A stretch of DNA of 64,000 nt from Isoetes taiwanensis (taxonomy: Eukaryota > Streptophyta > Lycopodiopsida > Isoetales > Isoetaceae), in assembly GCA_021234155.1 (NCBI GenBank), contig JAJEKV010000005.1:22335584-22399583 (forward strand), given 5' to 3'. The notes below the pieces were generated by a model, which was given only the letters and a program-made list of their open reading frames with translations, did not search any database and was not told the origin of the DNA. Positions 49,123 through 59,500 of the stretch are shown piece after piece. The position numbers and the translations under genes are program-made. Each line of letters starts with the position of its first letter. Position 1 is the first letter of the stretch.

Positions 49123-50671
49123 TGTCGTCTACTATATGGAGGTATAAAAATGCAAAAAGCAATAAAATAAAGCATCTTCCTTTGGCATTGTGCTAGCTTT
49201 GAAGAAAAAGCTAGGCCAATATAAAGAAGGAGGAGAATTAGTACAAGAGATGCACTACAAACCTAAAAATCCATGAAGATGGATAAAACATAGAGACATG
49301 GCAAGGGTTGTCATGAGAGCCCCATAGAAGAAAAAAAAAATACCTATGGAGGCTAGCGGGTATTACCTTGGCAATAACAAAGGCGTGAAATGATAAAGGG
49401 GTCAAGTCACGGAGACAAAGGAGAAGGGTCAAGGGCTGAAAGAGAAAGAACCATGGCAAGGGGCAAGGCCGAATTTGTGACCATAGGGAAAAAGGAAATA
49501 AGCAGAAATTGTTAACACAAGAAAAATTGTTAACAAAAGGGAAAATATTTTGGGCTTGAACTGCCAACGGACGGACTCCTGGGCCGGGCTGATGGGGCAA
49601 AGGGCCATGGCTGTTCCGGACAGATAAGAACCTTTGGTTCCAAGATGGTGGGCACAAATCAGAAGCAGAGTCGGCGGGATTAACAGAAAGAGGAAGAATC
49701 GTGGCCAGGGAATCAGAAGTAAATTGGGTCTGAAACTCTGGCATTAGAGAAAATTGGAAGAACAGAGTCGGATATGCCTTGAATCGGTTTGAATAGAACT
49801 TGGCAATGAAAAAGATTGAAGAAGGGTTCTGATTCAGGGGAACATCCGGCTTGTGTCAGGCCGATTAAGGAAGAGTGTCGGGTTTGCACTGCCGGATAGA
49901 GGGCCGCCAAGATTGCAAAACCAACAGGGGGTATCAAGCTATCTGTGCACGATTTGGGTCCAGGAAGGAAAAACCGATTTCTATTATAAACAGAACAAAG
50001 AGAAGGAGAAATACATAGCAGGAACCAGGCTACCCGTTTCGTTACACTCTGCGACCATGGGAAAATTACAGAGGCCTTGCTTTGGAGCAGTAGTCTATGA
50101 AGGACAGATGAGCGTGAGCAACAAGGGACCAGGATGGTTCATTGCTGAAGCCTTGCTCACAAGCCGGAAGACAGAATCCAACGAATGGAGGGAATTTACA
50201 AAGCGTATGATGATGCTGACACAACCAAACACCATCACCTATTCAGATATTATAAGCTCCTACCCTCATCGATGGCGTCCTGCAGTCAAACGATCATGGC
50301 CTGAGGGCTGTGGACCAAGAAAGAAACATGGGGAAGGCAGTTCGACCCAATCCTCTCAAGAGTAAGGATACATATGATGTAATGACGTGGCGTGACCAGT
50401 GGTAAGAATTGATGACGTGGCAGGGTGAATGATGCAGTAGTGATGCAGTAGGCGCCATGTTGGCGATCCGCCTAGGTGGCATACAAAATCCAAGGGGTGC
50501 GATGACGTGGAGATGATGTGGCGAAGGGGTAGTTGGGGTTATAAATATGTGAACCACGGTTGGGGTTTTTCCAACCAAAGCAAGTGCAATAAAGTTTGAT
50601 TTTCCGTTCTAGTTCTTTGGTGTCTCTTTCACAGCGCTACCTTTTCCTCGGGTTGCGAGGGGGGCTCGACA
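49123..50671 (+). repeat. Right LTR of the non-autonomous element
   Basis: 1549 bp, followed by target duplication ATAGG at 50672-50676. Confidence 0.94.
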
Positions 50672-50895
50672 ATAGGAATTTGCACTATTTTTATAGCCTC
50701 TTTCTTCCTTGTTGTGTGCGCTTTTCCAAATCCGCAAATGCAGAATTGACATCCATCAAGTGGAATGTCATATATACAGCAAAGCCCAAAAGCACAAATT
50801 GCATTTCCAGACAGTTTTATCTATAACAACAAATGATCGCCAATAAGTTTACTTATCAAAGCCTATCCTGTAACAATGGTAACATTAAAATTCTA

Positions 50896-51004
50896 TCTGT
50901 CTGTCTGTCTGTCAGTATGTATGTATGTATGTATGTATGTATGTATGTATGTATGTATGTATGTATGTATGTATGTATGTATGTATGTATGTATGTATGT
51001 ATGT
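50896..51004. repeat. (CTGT)n and (GTAT)n microsatellite
   Basis: About four CTGT units (50896-50913) followed by about 22 GTAT units (50915-51004). Confidence 0.97.
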
Positions 51005-51349
51005 CTATCAAATCCGCCTGCCCCCCTCAGGTCCGTCCGTAGGCCCATCCGCCCATCCGGGTCCGCCTCATGTCGCGTCTGGCCCCGTCCGTCCCGCCCA
51101 AGTTTAAACGGAAAGCGTGATCTAGCTAATTTTAAACAGTGGAAAATACATTGGTATTGGCAACATTTCTACTCTACTTGTGTGAAATGACAAAAATATA
51201 GAACCTTGGAAAGTTGCGGGGTTAGGAGAGGTAGGGATAAAAGGCGAAATCCGTGGTAGGGTTTGCTAGTACATTACATGCCACCGGTGCCTGACCTCTA
51301 TTGTATGTCACCCATATGGTTACCCACAAATTTCATATAGTAATCACGT

Positions 51350-53290
51350 CATTCTAGAAGGAGCTCGCATGAAAACGACAAAAACCTCCCGGATAGATAG
51401 GCTTCTCATTCATCTCAGCAGATTTTTTACAATGGTGGGTAGTGAATAGCCGCACACATGCGAACTACCCACGAAGAAATATAAAGAGAATGTCCAATTA
51501 TACAACTTGGACCCCATGAAATACAATGCTAAAAGATGTTTGGTCTGTGTACCTACCGAAAGCTTATCATCGGGATTAAAAAACCCCGCCCTTTCGGGTT
51601 TTCGAGGAAAAACCCTAGTAATAAGCCTTCGGCAAGGGGCTTGGACAAACGTAAGGCCGAGAATTCACTCCTAAAAACCCCACGAATGAAGAAGTCGAAG
51701 CTGCTGCTGCTGCTGCTTGCCAACCTGTACCTGCACATCACCAACACTAGAACAAATGTGACAAAACAAACCTCCCAAAGTGGAGGGGTTGATCACGCGT
51801 GCCACGCGATAATAAAACAAAACCTCTTCAAATAGAGGGGTTGGTCATGCGTGCCAGGCGACAAATACATTAAACAATTAAGGGGGGAGGGTGGGTTTCA
51901 AAGAATAGAGAATAAGGTACAGCTGAGAGAGAAGAGGAAGCGCCGATGAGACGTTAATGAAGAACCTCGCCTAATATAGCGATCTCCCAACCAGAGAAGA
52001 CATGCATATGCATGCGAGATATGCATCTCGATCCGAGGGCTCGGATTGATGAAATTCTAGAATGGGGCTCGCATGAAAACGACAAAAACCTCCCGAATAG
52101 AAGAGAACTTCCTTATCAAAATGGGATCGAGGACGAAGGTCAAAGGATTATGGCTAAAGAAGAGGCAAGGTCGAGAAAGGACATGACACAGCATGAAAGA
52201 AACGCTAAATTGGTCAATCCAAGCAGGGAGAAGCCCCTCCCCTGCATGGTTTCAAAGAATAGTAAATAAGGTACTGCTGAGAGAGAAATAGATAGGCTTC
52301 TCATTCATCTCAGCAGATTTTCTACAATGGTGGATAGTGGGTAGCCGCGCACATGCAACTACCCACGAAGAAAAATAAAGGGAATGTTCAATTATACAAC
52401 TTGGACCCCATGAAATACAATGCTGATAGATGTTTGTTTGTGTACCTGCCGAAAGCTTATCAGCGGGATTAAAAAACCCCACCCTTTCGGGTTTTCGAGG
52501 AAAAACCCTAGTGATAAGCCTTCGGCAAGGGGCTTGGACAAACGTAAGGCTGAGAATTCGCTCCCAAAAAACCCACGAATGGAGAAGTCGAAGCCGCTGC
52601 CGCTTGCCAACATGTACCTGCACAATACCAACACGAGATCAAATGTGACAAAAACAAACCTTCCAAAGTGGAGGGGCTGATCACGCGTGCCACGCGACAA
52701 CAAAACAAAAACCTCTTCAAATAGAGGGGCTGGTCACGCGTGCCAGGCGACAAATACATTAAACAATTAAGGGGGGGAGGGTGGGTTTCAAAGAATAGAG
52801 AATAGGATACTGCTGAGAGAGAAGAGGAAGCGCCGATGAGACATCGATGAAGAACCCCACCTAATATAGCGATCAACCAGAGAAGGCATGCATGCATGCA
52901 AGACATGCATGCTCGCTCCTTCTAGAATGTCGATCCGAGGGCTCGGATCGATGGCATTCTAGAAGGAGCTCGCATGAAAACGACAAAAACCTCCCGAATA
53001 GAAGAGAACTTCCATATCAAAATGGGATGACGAAGGTCAAAAGATTATGGCTAAAGAAGAGACAAGGCCGAGAAAGGACATGCCACAACATGAAAAAAAC
53101 GCCAAACTGGTCAATCCAAGCATGGAGAAGCCCCTCCCCTGCATGGTTTCAAAGAATAGAGAATAGGGTACTGCTGGGAGAGAAGAGGAAGCACCGATGA
53201 GACGTCGATGAAGAACCCCGCCTAATATAGCGATCAACCAGAGAAGGCATGCATGCATGCAAGACATGCATGCTCGCTCCTTCTAGAATG
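51350..53290. mobile_element. Composite element with ~22-bp terminal inverted repeats and internal direct repeats
   Basis: The left end CATTCTAGAAGGAGCTCGCATG (in two parts: CATTCTAGAAGGAG, CTCGCATG) at 51350 is matched in inverted form by CATGCTCGCTCCTTCTAGAATG (53269-53290). The interior is arranged as partly deleted direct repeats with about 0.9 kb spacing (for example 51393 and 52288; 52068 and 52969). At 52908-52976 a right end and a left end meet head to head around TCGATCCGAG-GG-CTCGGATCGA. No transposase is seen. Short frames inside (51536-51835, 52420-52680) are repeat copies of each other. Confidence 0.75.
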
Positions 53291-53984
53291 TCGATCCGAG
53301 GGCTCGGATCGATGGCATTGCAGGCAACGTCCAAATCTACAAATTTCATGCAACACATAAATGTCAAAATGAGTATTATACATAGAGTATTCTCCATAAC
53401 GAAAAGTTTTTCCATTAGACGGTATAAGATATTTCCAAAGACAAGAATGAGGGCTTGCTCTTCGAGTAACCCCAAAAGTTACAAGAATCATATAACATCA
53501 ACAATACTCTTTGGAGTTCTACATTATATTGAATATCTCTCAACCTTTGAAGAAAGAAGGGGAACACCTTGAATGTTCATTTGAAGACCAATTAGTCTAT
53601 GACTGTGACGCACAAACAAAATTGCTCGGCGTCTTTCCAACCTAAGGACATTCATCATTATTTCTCATATCTAGGAATAAGCAAAATAAGGGACGGTTTC
53701 TTAGGCAAAACTAATACATGGCATTAGTTAGGTTGCATTATATCTATTGTTTAAATATAGGTGACATAGGTGACATTTTCTAGTTAGGTTGACATTTTCT
53801 AGTTAGGTGATTTTCGAGCGTCATGAGTTTGCTTAGATAATCTTTAAGATTCTATAAACCTTAATCCATGAACAAATGCGAGTCACATCATTTCATCTAT
53901 CACTAAGAGATACGAAACTTGAAAACGTTGTTTTGGCTATGAACTGTCCTGAGGACAATGCTGCACGAGAAAATACAGCAAGCA
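53291..53984. other. Intergenic DNA
   Basis: Begins with the hairpin CGATCCGAG-GG-CTCGGATCG (53292-53311). Nothing else recognised. Confidence 0.5.
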
Positions 53985-55945
53985 CAGTAAAGTGAACTTT
54001 GTCGGCTTCAAGATTCCTTCTAGAAGTGTAGGCAGAAAAAGCACCTCATTTTTTGTGAGCCGAGTGTTGTAAGCCAGCTCTTCACCGACTGTAGTCACCT
54101 ACATACCAAATCAAATTTTAGCCAAACAAAAGATAATATATCAGCATGTGAAGCAGCCAATCATTCCTTGTCTTAATAATCTTAATTTTATGGTCAATTC
54201 ATAACATGTAATAGTTTTACTCACCGTATGGCCCTTGTAGTCGTGTGTTGGATACAATAGGGTGTCTTTTGAAAGTGACAGTATCTGATGAGTTTTCTGT
54301 TAGTGAACCTGAAAGTCACACTAGATATAAGGTGTTGAAGAGGGCCTTACTTGTGAATGTACAAACCTGTAGAGCTCTCTTGCATCCTATCCATTATTAA
54401 AATGAGAGTGCTTAGCCATGATAAGATCAATGACAGAACAAGAGACCTTTCCTGAAAATCAGTATGACCGCAACCACGAATTAGAAGAGCATCTCCGGTG
54501 AAAGCCATTCTTGGTGATGGCCGACCAGGCCCATCTCCTGTGACATACATTACACATCCCTTTGTATGGCCTGGAGTAGAATGGACCTGTTAAAACATAA
54601 AGTTATGTTATCTGAGCATGCAGTTATCACAGAATTGAATCCCCGAAAAGTAAAATTCATTGGAAATGTCACCTCTAATATCAAATTCCCAATTTTGATC
54701 TTTTCAAATGGCTCCACATGCACACATGCCTTTCCACCACTTGCTTTTGACAACAATGATTTTGTCCCAGGCGATTTTATCTACAAGAACGTAATATAGC
54801 TCCTGTATAAGTTTATACAAATTATGTCCTTTCTGCTATTCATGTAACGGAGTTCCATCTCTAACAAAACAAAAATAATTGATGTACACTGAAATTTTCA
54901 TTATGCAATCGCACATGCAGAAAATAAAGACTTATACGTCATCTTTCTATATTAAATTACCTTCAGAAGCCCTGTTCCAGTCACGTGATCTGTAACGGAC
55001 CCATGGGAGACCGCTCGAGTAGATCTTGGTGTTGCATTCCCGAGACACCGGCATAAATGGGTAGAAGCGACAAATCATAAATGTCTAGACGGTTTTGCCC
55101 AGTTGGTTAAGGGGATGTCGATTAGGAACGTCACATTTGGTATCAGAGCAGGGCTCGAGTTCGGGTCTCCATGGGGGCAAGTATGACCCGTAATACCGTT
55201 GGACGGTAGGTCATGACTTGGTTTGTGATGCTCGAGGACGAGCATAGTTCTAGTGGGAGAGATTGTAACAGACCCATGGGAGACCGCTCGAGTAGATCTT
55301 GGTGTTGCATTCTCGAGACACCGGCATAAATGGGTAGAAGCGACTACTCATAAATGTCTAGATGGTTTTGCCTAGTTAGTTAAGGGCATGTCGGTTAGGA
55401 ATGTCACATGATCAACATGGATATGTATGTTCAATGCAGACTTTAGCATCAGTCCAAGCTTTTTAATTAGATTCAAGTCTCTATCATGCATCTTGTAAAT
55501 CGGATCAATCAGCTGCAGATTCAAAATATTGAAAAGTAAATACCCAATTCAAAAGTGTCTAAATCATGAGCGTCTAATGCAATTGGGAGAAACAATACCA
55601 GAGCAGGCTTCTCAGGATCGCTCAGATCTGCAAGTAAATAGCTGTAAGTGTTGGATTCCTTTTCAAAGAGCTGCCTGAATAAAAGAGTTAGTGCTTGTTG
55701 GGCTGTAATTTGGAGCAATTTCTTTTCTCTCTAGTTCTCGGGCAATGGCAAATGCAAGAGGCAAAACGCTGCAACAATGATGGACAAACCAAAGATTGAC
55801 CTGTAAAATTTGGTAAAATGATGAGCATAGCAATTGAAAAGGTACGTATAATTGAAATGCGAAAAAAATCTCTGATGAAGAGCAGAGCAGCAAGGAAGAG
55901 AGGAAGTGGCATACCTAGACGTTTGGCGAAGGCAAGGCGCAACAT
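53985..55945 (-). pseudogene. Persulfide dioxygenase (ETHE1 / GLX2-3 type), TRIM-interrupted
   Basis: ETHE1-type enzymes are mitochondrial iron dioxygenases that oxidise glutathione persulfide during sulfur amino acid breakdown. Minus-strand exons: 55945-55915 (MLRLAFAKRL, likely start of a transit peptide), 55702-55599 ([20 protein letters not shown]), 55512-55409 plus 54985-54961, 54780-54673 (SLLSKASGGKACVHVEPF), 54586-54447 ([40 protein letters not shown]), 54296-54225 (LSLSKDTLLYPTHDYKGH) and from 54098 (VTTVGEELAYNTRLTKN). The third exon, which encodes the HxHxDH metal site (IHIHVDH), is split by a 418-bp TRIM that adds an in-frame stop. Without TRIM and one target copy the exon is 129 nt and in phase. 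Exons 5 and 6 do not join in phase (a 20-nt candidate exon at 54386-54367 leaves one base over), and the C-terminal end is unclear. Confidence 0.85.
54991..55408 (+). mobile_element. TRIM (terminal-repeat retrotransposon in miniature)
   Basis: 418 bp. LTRs of 145 bp (54991-55135 and 55264-55408) begin TGTAAC and end TCACA. The 5-bp target duplication TGATC is at 54986-54990 and 55409-55413. The primer site TGGTATCAGAGC lies at 55138-55149, and a purine stretch AGTGGGAGAGA precedes the right LTR. The interior of 128 bp has no coding capacity, but has TGCTCG-AGGA-CGAGCA as in chromoviruses. It sits in a persulfide dioxygenase exon. Confidence 0.97.
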
Positions 55946-56524
55946 TGTGTACATATACAAAGAATTCAGTTCGGATAATTGGTTGAGCAGAGCGGAAGCC
56001 GAAGGGCTCTTGTTGGAAAGGAGTATGAATAGATGGAATAGGTTTGAATCCCTCCAAGAACAAACCAGTGATGTCCCATTGAAGCATTCTCGTCAGCGGG
56101 AACCCTAGCCATGGCCGACGGTAACCACCAACCCAACCCACTTGGAATTTTCTTGAAATTCCACATCCATAGATGAAATCCAACGCTTGTAGGTGTATCT
56201 ATGTGGACAAAAATCCTAGTTGGCAGCAACGTAGGCACTCTAAAATTTCTTTAAAGTGTCCACCTGTGTTTATGCAAACGTGCGAAAAATTTTCTACTTG
56301 ACAGGAAAAAATAAAAAACTAAATTTTCAACAGCAGATGTGTAGACAAAGCATACAATACAATAGAATGTTATTACAAGTTGATAATGAGCAACTTTTTT
56401 ACGACAGAATACATGTACACGAAAAAGCTACTGCGAGCAGCTTAAAATTTGGGTCAGTGGGCATGGCGGGAGCCTACTAGGTTGGAGTTCCTCTTTCCTC
56501 TGCTCCAGATCTGAAGCGAGCAAC
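55946..56524. promoter_or_regulatory. Divergent spacer between persulfide dioxygenase and AUG5
   Basis: About 580 bp separate the two start codons, so both promoters must lie here. I see no clear TATA box for either. Open frames across it (for example 55818-56108) overlap the first exon and intron antisense and are not supported. Confidence 0.55.
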
Positions 56525-59500
56525 ATGCAGGCAGACGCGATTTTGGAATGGCTTCAGCAGGAAATGGGCTACAGATCGCCGTCTCAATATTCTTCTACAG
56601 ACCGCTCTCTTCCATCAGCTGAAGTCCTGAAGAAGATCTGCAGAGGTAACATGCTACCTGTTTGGAAATTTCTTCTGGAGCGAGTGAAGTCCGAGAAGAC
56701 AGTGGACAAAATTAGGAGGAATATACACGTCCATGGAGCTGGGAATTTGTTGAGTGAGGATGATATAGCTGACAACAAGAATGCTCCCCGAGAAAGGGAT
56801 CAGCCAAAGACAGCGATTAAGGATAGGAAAAGAGGTGACGGAAAATTGAAGACTAGACCAGGAATTCAAGAATTAGGGAAGATAAAAGATGGTGGGGAGA
56901 AAGAGAGGGAAAGGGAACAAGGGGACGATTCAAAGGAAAGAGCAATGAGGGAAAGAGATGCAGCAGAGAAGGAAGTGGACAGGTTGAGGCATGTCTTGGA
57001 AAGGTCACAGAAAGAGCTTAAAGGCAGAATGCTGGATCTCTCAAGGGAGGAGGGCGAGAGACAGCGCATGCTAGATGATAAGTTCAATTCCAGGTACATA
57101 CTGTTAAAACATGTTAAATCATTTTGTAATAATAGAGAGATTCATACAACTAGCTCCTTCTAATATATTTGTGTACAGACATAAACAGGTGCAATTTGAA
57201 GCATATGATGAGCGATGTGAACAGGCAGTGCGTATCTTTGCAGAGTATCAACGTCGTATTCATAGATATGTGGAGCACGCGAGGGAGGCTCAAAGGGGGA
57301 AATCAAGACGGGATCCAACGCTAGAACATTCAAGGCCTCACTTGGAACAAGAACCCATATATGCAACATCTATCAAGAGTGGTCGTGCTATGGGAGAAGA
57401 AATCTTGATTGAGACTGCACAGGAAAGGAACATCAGGAGAGCATGCGAAATACTTTCTTCGCAACTCATTGAGAAGATAAGGAATGTCTTCCCATCATAT
57501 GATGGCAGAGGAGGCAATCAAGGGGAAGCACAAATGGAGGTTACTAAGTTGGGGCTCGATCCTGAAGGGGAAGGAATTCCTGAAGAAGTGAAAGAAACAG
57601 CTATTAGCTTATTAAAAAATCCTACACAACTTCTACGGGCAATGGCATCACATACTTCACGGGTAGTAGTCATGATTAATCGTGAAACCGAGAAGATTGA
57701 TATCAGAGCTGATGCAGAACGCCTCAGGTTTGTTTCTGTAATTATTACCTGCATTGCTTCTGCTTATATTTTTCTTTAATTTTCTTCAGTTTATAGGCAT
57801 TGGCCCCCCCAAATCGTCATGGTTCATGATAATTTCCACTTAGATTTCCAGTCTGAATAGTCTTTCAAACTAGTAATTGAACCTATAATGTAAGTGTCTT
57901 GAAGGCTGGAAATAAATATTTTAATACCCTGCAAGCATCCATCTGATTCTGATTTCATTGTCAACTGAAGTTTGACAAGGCAACTTGCAGGTACAAATAT
58001 GAGAACAACAGGATCACTGGAGACCTTTCCGTTGAGACAGATGAAAACTCATTTGTTATGCGCAACAAGTTAAGAACAAGCAATAAGGGTGGTTTAGAAG
58101 CCTATGCCCGGCGAACAAATGGTCAGCTCAGGGAACGACAAGTAAGACTAGCTTTACTATTCTTGTGCTGCGTATATTTTTCTTTTTACATTTGAGCTCC
58201 ACGGAAAAGGAACTTCCCTAAGGCATGGAGCATATTATATCATTTCTCAGGCCAGTAAATTGTTTCATCTGAATTTTGGAGAGGTTATTAAGTTTTAAGT
58301 ATGTAATTTCTATTCTAAGAAGGTGGCACTACTTTGAGGCAAATTTTGCGGGATACATGATTGATTCCAGATTATTAGCAAAGGAATCTGTTTATAACCT
58401 ATATTTCTAAATACAATCCATTTAATGACATGGTTGTATGAGGCCAAGAATCTATTCACGCTGTTCTCAATGGGGAACAGAGGTCTCTGAAGCATATTAA
58501 TATTAATTGGGAACAATTATGCTACGAATGCCAATCAGTCCAATATAAAGTGGCCAAAGCAGAGTTCTCTTTAAAACATGCATGTGGAAGAGTATCGTGT
58601 CATTATTTAGCAGATAAATCATAAACCCGTGAAAAGCGTGCATCAATCTACGAATATGCAGGATCTACCTCATTTTTAAACATACTACTCAGGCAGAAGA
58701 CTGTATTGGGTCAAGGTAGCATCATGCTTTGTACATGCAGTCATCTGTGATGATTTCAAGCATGTCTGTCAAAAGGGGAACTGGCTAATTGGATGTTGTT
58801 ACCTATTCATCATTGTAGGCCTTAAGTGATGTCTCTATTTTCATTTTTGCAGCAACTTTTTTACATTATATTACAAAAGAAGCAATTGCATGCAGCAATT
58901 GGCCTATAATGGTTATTAGAGTTGCATTTTTCAGCTTAAAGAGCTAAGAAGGTTACTTGTATTAGGTACTTAATAAAATCTCCTAATCAAGTTGAGGTTA
59001 CTTAGTGTTGTTTTGATAAAGGTGGTTTGGAAGACTGTTTAAACTTTGCTGTACTTGCAGAAAGCTCACGTGCAACAGTTTATGGCAACAGAATCGGCAC
59101 TCAATTCTGCTGCTGATATGAAATTGATGAGCGAAGAGTTTATTAGGTCCATTGATGGCAGTGAAAGTGGCGAACAGCTGTCCATAGCTGGAAAGGAGTG
59201 TCTACAGATTGAAGGAGAGATAAAACAGTTGGAGGCAAGCTTCTCTAAGTTATTTTTGGTTTTTTGACATATGTCATTGCTCAAAAAAAATTTTATGTGT
59301 GTTACGAACGGGGGAAACTTTTTGCATAGCATTTATAAAACCAGATTTATGCTCCATTAGATACTATCAGTAGTCATTCAGTCAAAAATAGACATTCTCC
59401 TTAACACGTACTGAAATTGTCCATATGGAGTATAAGGGTTTTATGAGTTTTACATAGCAAACATTTATTCTTGGGTTCATGTAGTATTGGTTATAATTGA

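Larger units (their letters stand above)
45992..50671 (+). mobile_element. Non-autonomous LTR retrotransposon (gag-only)
   Basis: LTRs of about 1.55 kb (45992-47543 and 49123-50671) begin TGTCG and end CGACA. The 5-bp target duplication ATAGG is at 45987-45991 and 50672-50676. The interior is only 1.6 kb and contains a gag-like zinc knuckle and a coiled-coil frame, but no protease, RT, RNase H or integrase. A primer site resembling that of Athila/Tat elements (TGGTGCACTGGCCGGGA) lies at about 47550-47566. A small hairpin GTTCCTCG-GGA-CGAGGAAC near 49087 precedes the right LTR, as in chromoviruses. Mobilisation must come from a partner element. Confidence 0.93.

Noticed and set aside
50833-51190. 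Poly-(MYVC) frame
   Set aside because: Translation of the GTAT microsatellite.
55731-56238. Minus-strand 150-codon frame and overlapping plus-strand 96-codon frame upstream of the persulfide dioxygenase
   Set aside because: They cross the first exon-intron border and the likely promoter; neither resembles a known protein.
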